Source of the DNA: Dermabacteraceae bacterium TAE3-ERU27
GTDB lineage: Bacteria > Actinomycetota > Actinomycetes > Actinomycetales > Dermabacteraceae
DNA: 64,000 nt
Reading direction: 5' to 3'
Assembly (NCBI GenBank): GCA_019218415.1
Contig: JAHUUL010000001.1
Location: forward strand, 558,001-622,000
Positions 18,637 through 35,772 of the stretch are shown in pieces (positions within the stretch are counted from its first letter, which is position 1; each line of letters begins with the position of its first letter). The translations under genes were made by a program, and so were the position numbers. The notes beneath the pieces are model-generated. The model was not told the DNA's origin. It did no database searches and was given only the letters and a program-made list of their open reading frames with translations.

Positions 18637-18665
18637 AGCCTCGACGCCTGCGTCGGGGCTTTTTG
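18637..18665 (+). promoter_or_regulatory. Attenuator-like terminator in the rplJ leader
   Basis: AGCCTCGACG (18637-18646) pairs with CGTCGGGGCT (18651-18660) with one G-U pair and a CCTG loop, and five T residues follow. The terminator lies 43 bases upstream of the rplJ start, with no gene before it, so it must act on the rplJ leader. The L10-L12 complex is known to control its own mRNA in other bacteria; the sensing mechanism here is inferred. Confidence 0.7.
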
Positions 18666-18707
18666 TTTGTCCTGCAAGACCGGCAGCCGACCTCTGGAAG
18701 GAGGGCC

Positions 18708-19223
18708 ATGGCGAGGCCTGATAAGGCAGCAGCCGTTAAGGAGCTCACGGAGCTTTTCCGTGAATCCGACGCGGCGGTGCTGACCGAGTATCGCGGGCTC
18801 AGCGTTCAGAAGCTCAAGGAGCTTCGTCGTTCGCTCGGAGCCAACACAACCTACGCCGTGGTGAAGAACACGCTGACCGAGATCGCGGCCAAGGAAGCCG
18901 GCATCGATGCCTTCGAGGGCACGCTGCAGGGTCCGACCGCTATCGCGTTCATTAAGGGTGAGCCGGTTGAACCGGCCAAGGCCCTGCGTGACTTTGCCAA
19001 GGAAAACCCCGCGCTTGTCGTCAAGTCCGGTTACTTCGAGGGCAAGGCCCTGACGGAAGACGACGTCAAGAAGCTCGCGGATCTCGAATCCCGCGAGGTT
19101 CTGCTGGCCAAGACCGCTGGCGCCCTCAAGGCGTCCATGTCGAAGGCCGTGTTCGTGCTCGCTGCGCCGCTCTCCAAGACCGTGCGCACCGTGGACGCAC
19201 TCCGCGCCAAGCAGGAGGGCTGA
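18708..19223 (+). CDS. rplJ: 50S ribosomal protein L10
   Basis: Base of the L7/L12 stalk; its N-terminal domain binds 23S rRNA and its C-terminal helix binds L12 dimers. The ATG at 18708 ([10 protein letters not shown]) follows a strong GAAGGAGG site, so the ORF's earlier in-frame start is not used. The product of 171 residues has the conserved [15 protein letters not shown] and VVKNTL segments. It is co-transcribed with rplL, 92 bases downstream, under a leader with an attenuator-like hairpin. Confidence 0.97.
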   Translation: MARPDKAAAVKELTELFRESDAAVLTEYRGLSVQKLKELRRSLGANTTYAVVKNTLTEIAAKEAGIDAFEGTLQGPTAIAFIKGEPVEPAKALRDFAKENPALVVKSGYFEGKALTEDDVKKLADLESREVLLAKTAGALKASMSKAVFVLAAPLSKTVRTVDALRAKQEG

Positions 19224-19315
19224 GACGCATCCCGCGTGGATGTTTCGCAGCTCTTTCTTCACCACTGATAAACGCGGCGCGCTAGTGCGCCACCCAATCG
19301 AAAGGACAAGCCATC

Positions 19316-19699
19316 ATGGCTAAGCTCTCCAACGACGAGCTCATCGAAGCTTTCAAGGAAATGACCCTCATCGAGCTCTCCGAGTTCGTTAAGCAGTTCG
19401 AAGAGGTCTTCGACGTTACCGCTGCTGCCCCCGTAGCCGTTGCCGCTGCCGGCGCTGCCGGTGGCGACGCTGCCGCTGAGGAAGAGAAGGACGAGTTCGA
19501 CGTCATTCTCGAGTCCGCTGGCTCCTCCAAGATCGCTGTCATCAAGGAGGTCCGCGCGCTGACCAGCCTCGGCCTGAAGGAAGCCAAGGAGCTCGTTGAC
19601 GGCGCTCCGAAGCCGATCCTCGAGAAGGTCGCCAAGGACGCTGCCGAGAAGGCCAAGGAGCAGCTCGAGGGCGCTGGCGCAACCGTCACCCTCAAGTGA
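19316..19699 (+). CDS. rplL: 50S ribosomal protein L7/L12
   Basis: Stalk protein that recruits and activates translation GTPases. The 127-residue sequence has the N-terminal dimerisation part, an Ala/Gly-rich hinge around residues 40-60 and the C-terminal domain with [32 protein letters not shown] ribosome site precedes the ATG. Confidence 0.98.
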   Translation: MAKLSNDELIEAFKEMTLIELSEFVKQFEEVFDVTAAAPVAVAAAGAAGGDAAAEEEKDEFDVILESAGSSKIAVIKEVRALTSLGLKEAKELVDGAPKPILEKVAKDAAEKAKEQLEGAGATVTLK

Positions 19700-19732
19700 T
19701 CTCCGCGCCTTTGAGCGCATCACTTTAAAAGT

Positions 19733-19766
19733 CAGGGCCGTCCCGCAAGGGGCGGCCCTGCTTTTT
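19733..19766 (+). terminator. Terminator between rplL and rpoB
   Basis: CAGGGCCGTCCC (19733-19744) pairs with GGGGCGGCCCTG (19749-19760) around GCAA, then CTTTTT. A partial terminator at this place is usual in bacteria and lowers rpoB output relative to rplL; partial read-through here is inference. Confidence 0.85.
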
Positions 19767-20039
19767 ACCCAGCGGAGTATATGGCGCAAGATACACAGCA
19801 AAAGTATTGCTGGGGGTTGCAAATGCGGGTAACTTGGATAGTTGCGCTGCCCTATGTCCGCATGGTGGGTAGGCGTCTTCGCGGAGGGGTGTAAACCCGA
19901 CTGTTCGACCAGTATGACACGCCGGTGGCGACCGGTGCTGGGACTGGTAGGAGCGGCTTCGCGGAGAGGCTTGCCGCTCCGCATGGTCATATTCCAGGGT
20001 GGGCGGCGCGACCGCACGCACGCCTCGGAAGGAAGTCTT
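19767..20039 (+). other. rpoB leader region with hairpin and repeated motif
   Basis: No gene is supported. An 8-bp perfect hairpin (19950-19957 with 19973-19980) lies 59 bases before the rpoB start. The ten bases CTTCGCGGAG occur twice, at 19877-19886 and 19957-19966, exactly 80 bases apart, the second within the hairpin loop region. A promoter is likely here but no clear -35/-10 pair stands out. Confidence 0.45.
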
Positions 20040-23522
<3,483 letters not shown>

Positions 23523-23610
23523 CGGGTGAGGGGCGCCCGCGCGGCGCCCCCATCCCCAGCCTTCACCTTTCAGACCTTTAATTCTTCTGACACGAGAGAG
23601 TAGGACCCAC

Positions 23611-27507
<3,897 letters not shown>

Positions 27508-27516
27508 GTAACTAAG

Positions 27517-27552
27517 ACGGGGCGGTCACCCTCACACGGGTGGCCGCCCCGT
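27517..27552 (+). terminator. Terminator after rpoC
   Basis: ACGGGGCGGTCACCC (27517-27531) pairs over 15 positions with 27538-27552, with one G-U pair and a TCACAC loop, followed by a short T-run. Confidence 0.82.
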
Positions 27553-27700
27553 TTGCGTGCTGTATCACGCCGGACTTAATGGTTAGGTAAAACCTGGCTC
27601 GAGATAGCGGCAAAACTTTAGCTTCCTCGCATATATACGCGCGACGCGCGAAAAACTAGGGACATCTACGTATTTTCTAGCCTTTTATGGAGTGTTTCTT

Positions 27701-29014
27701 TTGGGTATTAAAGTTCCTGCCGCTATCGGCACCGCCGCGCTACTACTGGGTGGCGGCGGAGTTGCTACCTACTACGCGCAGACCCCAGTCAAGATCGATA
27801 TCAATGGCAAGGTCGAAGAGCTGCGCACTTTCGACGACACCGTCGGCGAGCTACTCACGAACCACGGCGTGAAGGTGGGGGAGCACGACAAGGTAAGCCC
27901 CGCGGCAAGCACTCCGCTCAAGTCGGGCACCGTGATCACGGTGCAGAGCGCATCCGCCGTGAAAGTTAAGGTGGGCGACGAAACCAAGACGATCTGGACC
28001 ACCGCGCACACCTACGGCGATCTGCTGAAAGAGCTGGGCTACGATCCGGCTAAGGTACGCACGAACGTTGATCCTGCCGCCGTGCTGCGCGCCGACGGAC
28101 CGGAGATCGACGTCCAGCAGCCCGTCAAGGTAAAGCTGACCGTCGGCGGCGAGGAGCGCGAGGTTGAGACCTACGCGAAGACCGTGGAAGAGCTGGTCAA
28201 GGAAGCCGCCCCGGAGATCGCTGCCGGAGAGCACCGCACCAACCCCGCCGGTGATACCGCTGTGAGTGAGAACCTCGCGGTGAGCGTCTCCAAGGTGGAG
28301 AAGAAGGACGTGGTCGAAAAGCAGGAGATCCCGTTCAAGACCGTTAAGCAGCAGTCCGCGAACCTGGACAAGGGCAAGAGCGAGGTAAAGACGAAGGGCG
28401 TCAAGGGCGTCAAGGAAGTCACCAAGACTCAGACCCTGGTTGACGGCAAGGTTGAATCGGAGTCCGTGACCAAGGAAAACGTGGTTACGAAGCCGGTTGA
28501 TGAGGTTGTTGTCGAAGGCACCCGTGAGGTGAAGGCCCCGGCCAAGCCGAGCGAAGCCAGCCGTGCGGAAACCCGCAAGGAAGCCGCGAAGCCTAGCAAT
28601 AGCTCCTCCGCTAAGAGCGAGTCGACCAAACGCGAGCCCGCCAATTCTGAGTCGGCCCCCGCTAAGAAGCAGGAAGACAAGAAGCCCGCAGCCAAGAAGT
28701 CGGATGATTCCGCACTGCGTTCCACCGGACGCGGTGGCACCTGCACCGCTTCCTTCTACTGGGAGCCGCAGCCGACCGCTTCCGGTGAGCGCTTCAACCC
28801 GAACGCTCTGACCGCCGCCCACAAGACCCTGCCGCTGGGGACTCGCCTGCGGGTGACCAACCCGGCCAACGGCAAGTCGGTCGTAGTGCGCATTAACGAC
28901 CGCGGCCCCTACGTAGGCGGACGCTGCCTCGATCTTTCCCGCGCTTCCTTCGCCGCCATCGGTAACACCGGTTCCGGCGTGATGAAGGTGCGCTACGAGA
29001 TCCTAGGTCGCTAA
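27701..29014 (+). CDS. Wall-associated protein: ubiquitin-like repeats, G5 and RlpA-like domain
   Basis: A 437-residue exported or membrane-anchored protein. An N-terminal hydrophobic stretch (residues 6-24) is followed by three DUF348 ubiquitin-like repeats (about 28-70, 86-128, 141-185), a G5 domain (about 198-272), a Lys/Ser/Pro-rich linker and a C-terminal double-psi beta-barrel of the RlpA type (346-437: TASFYW, SGERFNPNALTAAHKTLPLG, RINDRGPY). E363 and H374, matching the residues needed in RlpA lytic transglycosylase, are present. The domain order is like RpfB or YabE but with RlpA as the enzyme. TTG at 27701 follows GGAG by eight bases; a GTG at 27692 lacks a ribosome site. TATTTT at 27671-27676 may be its -10 box. 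Confidence 0.85.
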   Translation: MGIKVPAAIGTAALLLGGGGVATYYAQTPVKIDINGKVEELRTFDDTVGELLTNHGVKVGEHDKVSPAASTPLKSGTVITVQSASAVKVKVGDETKTIWTTAHTYGDLLKELGYDPAKVRTNVDPAAVLRADGPEIDVQQPVKVKLTVGGEEREVETYAKTVEELVKEAAPEIAAGEHRTNPAGDTAVSENLAVSVSKVEKKDVVEKQEIPFKTVKQQSANLDKGKSEVKTKGVKGVKEVTKTQTLVDGKVESESVTKENVVTKPVDEVVVEGTREVKAPAKPSEASRAETRKEAAKPSNSSSAKSESTKREPANSESAPAKKQEDKKPAAKKSDDSALRSTGRGGTCTASFYWEPQPTASGERFNPNALTAAHKTLPLGTRLRVTNPANGKSVVVRINDRGPYVGGRCLDLSRASFAAIGNTGSGVMKVRYEILGR

Positions 29015-29329
29015 CGGCGCGGCGCGTGCGTAGTCAAACACACTGTTTTGACCCTTTCGCCGCGCCCGCTAAACTTAGTCCCAGTGCCTTAGGTGCCCTA
29101 TGACCTTTTCGCGCGGCGGCCGGTCCAACGTCGATCCCGCCGCACGGAGTGACGAGTCGAGGCGGTAGCCCCGGCTTATGTCGAGGTTACGGTACCGCGG
29201 GTGCCGGTTCCTCCGGGAACCGTGCGGGTCGGCAAAACCTTGCCGGGTCGCCTCGCCGCACGTTGGGCGGCGGAAAGAAGTTGATGCCAATCCCCGAACA
29301 GGGGAGAGGCCCACGAGAAAGAGAACCAG
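29015..29329 (+). other. Structured space upstream of rpsL
   Basis: No gene is supported. Just after the wall protein, GGCGCGGCG and CGCCGCGCC flank an inner GTCAAA/TTTGAC helix (about 29019-29068), a possible terminator without a T-run. Closer to rpsL are GGTTCC-TCCG-GGAACC (29206-29221) and CGGCA-AAACCT-TGCCG hairpins, giving a GC-rich leader that may fold on the rpsL-rpsG-fusA-tuf mRNA. No clear promoter was picked. Confidence 0.45.
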
Positions 29330-29704
29330 TTGCCTACAATCCAGCAGTTGGTGCGTAAGGGCCGGCAGGCCAAGACTGCCAAGTCCAAGACGCCCGCGCT
29401 GAAGGGAAGCCCTCAGCGTCGCGGCGTGTGCACCCGCGTGTACACCACCACCCCTAAGAAGCCGAACTCCGCGCTGCGTAAGATCGCGCGTGTTCGCCTC
29501 TCCTCCGGTATCGAAGTCACCGCATACATCCCCGGCGTTGGCCACAACCTGCAGGAGCACTCGATCGTGCTCGTGCGCGGTGGCCGTGTTAAGGACCTCC
29601 CCGGTGTTCGTTACAAGATCATCCGTGGCTCCCTGGACACCCAGGGTGTGAAGGGCCGCCAGCAGGCGCGTTCCCGCTACGGCGCGAAGAAGGAGAAGAA
29701 GTAA
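29330..29704 (+). CDS. rpsL: 30S ribosomal protein S12
   Basis: Decoding-site protein. It starts with TTG ([10 protein letters not shown], the universal N-terminus), preceded by GAAAGAG. The streptomycin-relevant positions are wild type: the lysines in [12 protein letters not shown] and in [12 protein letters not shown] are retained. It has 124 residues and overlaps rpsG by one base. Confidence 0.98.
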   Translation: MPTIQQLVRKGRQAKTAKSKTPALKGSPQRRGVCTRVYTTTPKKPNSALRKIARVRLSSGIEVTAYIPGVGHNLQEHSIVLVRGGRVKDLPGVRYKIIRGSLDTQGVKGRQQARSRYGAKKEKK

Positions 29705-30174
29705 TGCCTCGTAAGGGAGCAGCTCCCAAGCGCCAGCTCGTAGTGGACCCGGTTTACGGTTCCCCGCTGGTTACTCAGCTCATCAACAAGGTTCTGCTCG
29801 ATGGCAAGAAGACCATCGCTGAATCCATCGTTTACGGTGCCCTCGAAGGCTGCCGCGAGAAGACCGGTGACGATCCGGTAATCACGCTGAAGAAGGCCCT
29901 CGACAACGTGCGCCCGACCCTGGAGGTTCGCTCCCGCCGTGTCGGTGGCGCCACCTACCAGGTGCCGGTCGAGGTGCGCGCGGGACGTGCGACCACCCTC
30001 GCCCTGCGCTGGCTGGTCAGCTACTCGCGTGCTCGCCGTGAGCACACGATGACTGAGCGGCTCATGAACGAGATCCTCGATGCTTCGAACGGCCTCGGTG
30101 CCGCTGTGAAGCGTCGTGAAGACACGCACAAGATGGCCGAGTCCAACAAGGCCTTCGCGCACTACCGCTGGTGA
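29704..30174 (+). CDS. rpsG: 30S ribosomal protein S7
   Basis: Primary binder of the 3' domain of 16S rRNA and, in E. coli, repressor of the str operon. The 156-residue product is typical ([11 protein letters not shown], and [15 protein letters not shown] in the centre). The ATG overlaps the last base of the rpsL stop codon, so translation is coupled. Confidence 0.98.
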   Translation: MPRKGAAPKRQLVVDPVYGSPLVTQLINKVLLDGKKTIAESIVYGALEGCREKTGDDPVITLKKALDNVRPTLEVRSRRVGGATYQVPVEVRAGRATTLALRWLVSYSRARREHTMTERLMNEILDASNGLGAAVKRREDTHKMAESNKAFAHYRW

Positions 30175-30253
30175 CTTCGTCCGGGCCTCGGCCCGGCAGT
30201 TACTCGCGGTCGTGAGCACTCTCATGATCCCCAGCCTAGAAAGGCAGTAGCCA

Positions 30254-32401
30254 GTGGCACTCGCAGTGCTCAAGGACCTGAACAAGGTCCGCAATATCGG
30301 CATCATGGCCCACATCGATGCCGGCAAGACCACCACCACCGAACGCATCCTGTTCTACACCGGTGTTAACTACAAGATCGGTGAAACCCACGACGGCGCG
30401 TCGACCATGGACTGGATGGAGCAGGAACAGGAACGCGGTATCACCATTACCTCCGCGGCAACCACCTGCTACTGGAACGACAACCAGATCAACATCATCG
30501 ACACCCCCGGGCACGTCGACTTCACCGTTGAGGTGGAGCGCTCCCTGCGTGTGCTCGACGGTGCGGTTGCCGTATTCGACGGTAAGGAAGGCGTGGAGCC
30601 GCAGTCTGAGACTGTTTGGCGTCAGGCCGACAAGTACGACGTTCCCCGCATCTGCTTCGTCAACAAGATGGACAAGCTGGGCGCCGACTTCTTCTTCACC
30701 GTACGCACGATCATTGAGCGCCTCGGCGCCAAGCCGCTCGTGATGCAGGTTCCGATCGGTGCCGAGAACGATTTCTCCGGCGTCATCGACCTGGTTGAGA
30801 TGAAGGCCTACGCATGGCCGGATACCTTCCCGGAGGACAACCCCAAGTTCAACGCGAAGAAGGGCGACCAGACCAAGGGCCAGCTCGAGATCGAAATTCC
30901 GATCCCGGCAGACCTGCAGGACACGGTCGACGAATACCGCGCCAAGCTGGTTGAGGACGTCGCCGAGAGCTCGGAAGAGCTCATGGAGAAGTACCTCGAG
31001 AACGGCGACCTCTCGGTTGCCGAGCTGAAGGCCGGTATCCGCGAGCTGACCATCACCTCGCAGGCTTACCCGGTATTCGCGGGTTCGGCGTTCAAGAACA
31101 AGGGCGTGCAGCCCATGCTCGACGCCGTGATCGACTACCTCCCCTCGCCGCTCGACGTGCCCGCCATGGTGGGCCACAAGCCGGGTGACGAAGAGGTTGA
31201 GATCACCCGCGAGCCGTCCGTGGACGAGCCCTTCTCGGCCCTGGCCTTCAAGGTTGCCACCCACCCGTTCTTCGGCTCGCTCACCTACGTGCGTGTCTAC
31301 TCGGGTCACGTGGAGACCGGCGCCCAGGTGCTGAACGCCACCACCGGCAAGAAGGAACGCATCGGTAAGCTCTTCCAGATGCACTCCAACAAGGAGAACC
31401 CGGTAGAAGAGGCCTTCGCTGGCCACATCTACGCGTTCATCGGCCTGAAGGACACCACCACCGGTGACACCCTGACCGATATCTCCAACCCGGTGCAGCT
31501 CGAGTCGATGACCTTCCCGGAGCCCGTTATCTCGGTTGCTATTGAGCCGAAGACCAAGGGTGACCAGGAGAAGCTCTCCGTCGCTATTCAGAAGCTCGCG
31601 AAGGAAGACCCGACCTTCCAGGTGCAGCTCGATGAAGAGACCGGCCAGACCGTTATCCGCGGTATGGGCGAGCTCCACCTCGACATCCTCGTTGACCGTA
31701 TGCGTCGCGAGTTCAAGGTTGAGGCGAACATCGGCAAGCCGCAGGTTGCTTACCGCGAGACGATCCGTAAGACGATCGAGAAGTACGAATACACCCACAA
31801 GAAGCAGACCGGTGGCTCCGGCCAGTTCGGTAAGGTTCAGGTCACTTTCGCGCCGCTGACCGACGCGGAAGAGGGCGTGTTCTACGAGTTTGAAAACCTT
31901 GTGACCGGTGGTCGCATCCCGCGCGAATACATTCCGAGCGTGGATGCTGGCATCAAGGACGCCCTGCAGACGGGTGTTCTGGCCGGTTACCCCGTCGTTG
32001 GTATCAAGGCGTCGCTCATCGACGGTGCGTACCACGACGTTGACTCCTCGGAAATGGCGTTCAAGATCGCGGGCTCCATGTGTGCCCGTGAGGCTCTGCG
32101 CAAGGCCAACCCGGTCCTGCTCGAGCCGCTCATGGACGTCGAGGTCCGTACTCCCGAGGAGTACATGGGAGATGTCATCGGCGACCTGAACTCGCGCCGC
32201 GGTCAGGTTCAGTCGATGGAGGACGCGAGCGGGGTCAAGATCGTCCGTGCTCTCGTCCCGCTGTCGGAAATGTTCGGTTACGTTGGCGACCTGCGTTCCA
32301 AGACGCAGGGCCGCGCAATGTACACCATGCAGTTCCACAGCTACGCGGAGGTCCCGAAGAACATTTCTGACGAGATCGTCGCGAAGACGCGGGGCGAGTG
32401 A
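30254..32401 (+). CDS. fusA: Translation elongation factor G
   Basis: GTPase that drives translocation and ribosome recycling. The P-loop [11 protein letters not shown] (residues 19-29), DTPGHVDF and NKMDK are intact, followed by domains II-V. Length is 715 residues. Start is GTG. It sits between rpsG and tuf in the str operon. Confidence 0.98.
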   Translation: MALAVLKDLNKVRNIGIMAHIDAGKTTTTERILFYTGVNYKIGETHDGASTMDWMEQEQERGITITSAATTCYWNDNQINIIDTPGHVDFTVEVERSLRVLDGAVAVFDGKEGVEPQSETVWRQADKYDVPRICFVNKMDKLGADFFFTVRTIIERLGAKPLVMQVPIGAENDFSGVIDLVEMKAYAWPDTFPEDNPKFNAKKGDQTKGQLEIEIPIPADLQDTVDEYRAKLVEDVAESSEELMEKYLENGDLSVAELKAGIRELTITSQAYPVFAGSAFKNKGVQPMLDAVIDYLPSPLDVPAMVGHKPGDEEVEITREPSVDEPFSALAFKVATHPFFGSLTYVRVYSGHVETGAQVLNATTGKKERIGKLFQMHSNKENPVEEAFAGHIYAFIGLKDTTTGDTLTDISNPVQLESMTFPEPVISVAIEPKTKGDQEKLSVAIQKLAKEDPTFQVQLDEETGQTVIRGMGELHLDILVDRMRREFKVEANIGKPQVAYRETIRKTIEKYEYTHKKQTGGSGQFGKVQVTFAPLTDAEEGVFYEFENLVTGGRIPREYIPSVDAGIKDALQTGVLAGYPVVGIKASLIDGAYHDVDSSEMAFKIAGSMCAREALRKANPVLLEPLMDVEVRTPEEYMGDVIGDLNSRRGQVQSMEDASGVKIVRALVPLSEMFGYVGDLRSKTQGRAMYTMQFHSYAEVPKNISDEIVAKTRGE

Positions 32402-32459
32402 GTCCCTGGGTCAGGGTAGTATTAAAGCGACTCTGGCCGAGATGACCTTCCCGGTCGGT

Positions 32460-32481
32460 GGGCGGCACTACGGTGTCGCCC
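32460..32481 (+). other. Hairpin in the fusA-tuf space
   Basis: GGGCGGCAC (32460-32468) pairs with GTGTCGCCC (32473-32481), with one G-U pair, around TACG. No T-run follows, so it is more likely an mRNA-structure or processing element than a terminator. Confidence 0.45.
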
Positions 32482-32533
32482 GCCCCGGCCCGTTTGAAAA
32501 ACAGCAAAACAAACCGTCCTAGGAGGACACACC

Positions 32534-33721
32534 ATGGCCAAGGCCAAGTTCGAGCGGACTAAGCCGCACGTAAACATCGGTACCATCGGTCACGTCGACC
32601 ACGGCAAGACCACGCTGACCGCCGCTATCTCCAAGGTTCTGTACGATCAGTACCCGGATCTGAACGAGAAGCGTGACTTCGACCAGATCGACAACGCGCC
32701 GGAAGAGAAGCAGCGCGGCATTACGATCAACATTTCCCACATTGAGTACCAGACCGAGAAGCGCCACTACGCTCACGTAGACGCTCCCGGCCACGCCGAC
32801 TACATCAAGAACATGATCACCGGCGCGGCTCAGATGGACGGCGCCATCCTCGTTGTGGCCGCCACCGACGGCCCGATGGCTCAGACCCGCGAGCACGTTC
32901 TGCTCGCCCGCCAGGTTGGTGTTCCCTACCTGCTGGTCGCGCTGAACAAGGCTGACATGGTCGACGACGAGGAAATCCTCGAGCTCGTCGAGATGGAGGT
33001 CCGCGAGCTGCTGGCTTCGCAGGAGTTCGACGAGGACGCCCCGGTTGTCCGCGTCTCCGCTCTGAAGGCTCTCGAGGGCGACCCGGAGTGGGTCAAGTCC
33101 GTACAGGAGCTCATGGCTGCTGTCGACGAGTCCATCCCGGATCCGGTTCGCGACATGGACAAGCCGTTCCTGATGCCGATCGAGGACGTCTTCACCATCA
33201 CCGGTCGTGGCACCGTTGTTACCGGTAAGGTCGAGCGTGGCAAGCTGCCGATCAACGCTGAGGTCGAGATCGTGGGTATCCGCGAGCCGCAGAAGACCAC
33301 CGTTACCGGTATCGAGATGTTCCACAAGCAGATGGACGAAGCATGGGCTGGCGAGAACTGTGGTCTGCTGCTCCGTGGCACCAAGCGCGACGACGTTGAG
33401 CGTGGCCAGGTTGTCGTGAAGCCGGGTTCGATCACCCCGCACACCAACTTCGAGGCTCAGGTCTACATCCTGTCCAAGGACGAGGGCGGCCGTCACAACC
33501 CGTTCTACTCGAACTACCGTCCGCAGTTCTACTTCCGTACCACCGACGTGACCGGCGTTATCACCCTCCCCGAGGGCACCGAGATGGTCATGCCCGGCGA
33601 CTCCACCGAAATGTCCGTCGAGCTGATCCAGCCGATCGCTATGGAAGAGGGCCTCGGCTTCGCTATCCGTGAGGGTGGCCGCACCGTTGGCTCCGGCCGC
33701 GTCACCTCGATCACCAAGTGA
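32534..33721 (+). CDS. tuf: Translation elongation factor Tu
   Basis: Delivers aminoacyl-tRNA to the ribosome. The P-loop GHVDHGKT (residues 19-26), DAPGH and NKAD motifs are intact; the length is 395 residues. AGGAGG precedes the ATG. It closes the str operon. Confidence 0.99.
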   Translation: MAKAKFERTKPHVNIGTIGHVDHGKTTLTAAISKVLYDQYPDLNEKRDFDQIDNAPEEKQRGITINISHIEYQTEKRHYAHVDAPGHADYIKNMITGAAQMDGAILVVAATDGPMAQTREHVLLARQVGVPYLLVALNKADMVDDEEILELVEMEVRELLASQEFDEDAPVVRVSALKALEGDPEWVKSVQELMAAVDESIPDPVRDMDKPFLMPIEDVFTITGRGTVVTGKVERGKLPINAEVEIVGIREPQKTTVTGIEMFHKQMDEAWAGENCGLLLRGTKRDDVERGQVVVKPGSITPHTNFEAQVYILSKDEGGRHNPFYSNYRPQFYFRTTDVTGVITLPEGTEMVMPGDSTEMSVELIQPIAMEEGLGFAIREGGRTVGSGRVTSITK

Positions 33722-33741
33722 TCTGACGTAGCTTAAAACTT

Positions 33742-33769
33742 AGGGCCCGAACCGCAAGGTTCGGGCCCT
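33742..33769. terminator. Terminator after tuf, probably bidirectional
   Basis: AGGGCCCGAACC (33742-33753) and its perfect 12-base complement (33758-33769) surround GCAA. T-rich bases follow on the plus strand and an A-rich stretch precedes it, so it can also stop the facing minus-strand gene. Confidence 0.9.
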
Positions 33770-33821
33770 TTGTTTTGTCTTTAGCGATGAACTCTTTGTT
33801 CGCCGCGTTGAAAAGTAACGA

Positions 33822-34397
33822 TTAGTTTTCGCTTTCTGCGGGGAGTCCGTACTGCGGCAGGTTCGGATCGCGGGGAGTGGCGCGAGTCGGCTCCGGGCGC
33901 AGGATGCCGGCGGCGGTCAAAATCTGCTGCGCCTGTCGGGCATGCTCGTTTTCCACCATCAGTTCGAAGCTCATGGGAACGGTGGTCGTGAAGGAAGTGA
34001 AATCACGCTGGCCGCCGCTCATCCAGTAACCGAAAGCCGACCAGATTACGCCGGTAACCACGCCGACGCTGATGGCAACCGGGAACACACTCCAATCTGC
34101 GGGGTAAACGATCACCATCAGGAAACTGATGAAGAGGCCGATCCAGGCGCCCGAAAGCGCACCGGAGAGCAGTACGCGAGACCAGGTGAGGCGACCGGTG
34201 ACGCGCTCGATCAGTTTCAGGTCGGTGCCGACGATCATGGTGTTTTCTACCGGGAACGAATTATCTGCCAAATGGTCCACTGCCTCCTGCACCTTCGCGT
34301 AGGAATCAAAGACTCCCAGGGAATGTGGCTGACGCAGGCTAAGTACCTGTGCGGCAGAGAGTGCGGAAGGGGTAGTGCTTTTACTATTAGTTGCCAT
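33822..34397 (-). CDS. Membrane protein with a general-stress-protein-17M-like domain
   Basis: A 191-residue protein. Residues 25-62 (LGVFDSYAKVQEAVDHLADNSFPVENTMIVG, shortened to VFDSYAKVQEAVDHL) resemble the GSP17M domain found in stress proteins; two membrane helices follow (about 75-97 and 103-124), then a polar C-terminal domain. Function unknown. The ATG at 34397 is chosen because TATTTT lies exactly six bases before it, which predicts a leaderless transcript; the first 40 codons of the longer ORF are then outside. It converges on tuf and diverges from the S10 operon. Confidence 0.75.
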   Translation of the reverse strand: MATNSKSTTPSALSAAQVLSLRQPHSLGVFDSYAKVQEAVDHLADNSFPVENTMIVGTDLKLIERVTGRLTWSRVLLSGALSGAWIGLFISFLMVIVYPADWSVFPVAISVGVVTGVIWSAFGYWMSGGQRDFTSFTTTVPMSFELMVENEHARQAQQILTAAGILRPEPTRATPRDPNLPQYGLPAESEN

Positions 34398-34403
34398 GCC
34401 CTC

Positions 34404-34409
34404 AAAATA
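34404..34409 (-). promoter_or_regulatory. Putative -10 box, leaderless start
   Basis: On the minus strand TATTTT is followed by six bases (GAGGGC) and then the ATG at 34397, so the transcript should start at the start codon. The GAGGG is too close to the ATG to serve as a ribosome site. Confidence 0.5.
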
Positions 34410-34766
34410 ATTCGCATTGCGCCCGAATACTAGGGTGTGACTGGTCGCACCGGGGCGGGGGTGGTTTTTCCGATGATTATTTGGCAGACTGTTGGAGTTG
34501 CCTACGCGAGTCGCCATGCCCGGTTCCGTTCACCTTGGTTCTAAACCAGGCTGAATGATCACCGGATGAGGCTCGGCCCGAGGATGCGAACGGTGTAATC
34601 GCCACCGATCGCGCATCGTTTGAGGGACCAGTAGGCAGTGTTGGATACGCCGGAGGGACCGGTTACGGTTTCTCCCGCTTGCGAGGGCGACACGCCCGAG
34701 CGCGGGTATCGGTGATCCATCGGTAATGTCAGCAGCGGTTCTAAACAGAGAGAGACGAACCACGCC
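34410..34766 (+). other. Leader region of the S10 operon
   Basis: No gene is supported. TAGGGT at 34431-34436 could be a -10 box, giving a leader of over 300 bases. The leader holds several short inverted repeats (TGGTT/AACCA near 34537-34549; GGGCG-ACA-CGCCC near 34685-34697) and could carry an L4-type autoregulatory structure, as in the E. coli S10 leader, but no known leader is recognised. Confidence 0.4.
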
Positions 34767-35075
34767 ATGGCGGGACAGAAAATCCGCATCCGGCTCAAGT
34801 CGTACGATCACGAGGTGATTGACAGCTCGGCGCGCAAGATCGTCGAGACGGTCACCCGTGCAGGTGCGACTGTTGTGGGCCCGGTGCCGCTGCCGACCGA
34901 AAAGAACGTGTTCTGCGTTATTCGGTCGCCCCACAAGTACAAGGACTCCCGTGAGCACTTTGAGATGCGCACGCACAAGCGCCTGATCGACATCGTCGAT
35001 CCCACGCCGAAGGCCGTGGACTCGCTTATGCGCATCGATCTGCCCGCGGACGTCAACATCGAGATCAAGCTCTGA
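34767..35075 (+). CDS. rpsJ: 30S ribosomal protein S10
   Basis: First gene of the S10 operon; also the NusE partner of NusB in antitermination. The 102-residue product ([19 protein letters not shown], and [15 protein letters not shown]) is typical. It starts at an ATG after AGAGAGACGA, and rplC follows after 11 bases. Confidence 0.98.
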   Translation: MAGQKIRIRLKSYDHEVIDSSARKIVETVTRAGATVVGPVPLPTEKNVFCVIRSPHKYKDSREHFEMRTHKRLIDIVDPTPKAVDSLMRIDLPADVNIEIKL

Positions 35076-35086
35076 GGTATCGGAAC

Positions 35087-35767
35087 ATGAGCAACGAACT
35101 GACAGGGCAGCGCGCGCGCGCCGTGACCGGCGTGCTCGGAACCAAGGTCGGCATGACTCAGGTCTGGGACGAAAACGGCAAGCTTGTGCCGGTTACCGTC
35201 GTCCAGGCTGGGCCGTGCGTCGTGACCCAGGTCCGCACCGCCGAAACCGACGGCTACGACTCGGTACAGATCGCCTACGGTGCGATCGATCCGCGCAAGG
35301 TCACCAAGCCGCTTCGCGGCCACTTCGAGAAGGCCGGGGTTACCCCGCGCCGTCACATGGTGGAACTGCGTACCATCAACGCCTCTGACTTCGAGCTGGG
35401 CCAGGAAATCGACGCGTCGGTTTTCGAGGCTGGCCAGAAGGTAGACGTTGTGGGCACCACCAAGGGTAAGGGCACCGCCGGTGTTATGAAGCGTCACGGC
35501 TTCGCCGGTGTCGGCGCCTCCCACGGTGCACACCGCAACCACCGCAAGCCGGGCTCGATTGGTGGCGCTTCCACCCCCGGACGCGTGTTCAAGGGTCTGC
35601 GTATGGCAGGCCGCATGGGCAACGTCCGCGCCAGTGTCCAGAACCTGACCGTTCACGCGGTCGACGTCGAGAAGGGCCTCGTGCTCGTCAAGGGTGCCGT
35701 TCCCGGCCCCAAGGGCGGCGTCGTGCTGGTCCGCTCGGCCGTCAAGAGCTCCGCGAAGGAGGCCTGA
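35087..35767 (+). CDS. rplC: 50S ribosomal protein L3
   Basis: Early assembly protein that reaches toward the peptidyl transferase centre. [17 protein letters not shown] and [17 protein letters not shown] are conserved. It has 226 residues and is five bases from rplD. Confidence 0.98.
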   Translation: MSNELTGQRARAVTGVLGTKVGMTQVWDENGKLVPVTVVQAGPCVVTQVRTAETDGYDSVQIAYGAIDPRKVTKPLRGHFEKAGVTPRRHMVELRTINASDFELGQEIDASVFEAGQKVDVVGTTKGKGTAGVMKRHGFAGVGASHGAHRNHRKPGSIGGASTPGRVFKGLRMAGRMGNVRASVQNLTVHAVDVEKGLVLVKGAVPGPKGGVVLVRSAVKSSAKEA

Positions 35768-35772
35768 GTCTG

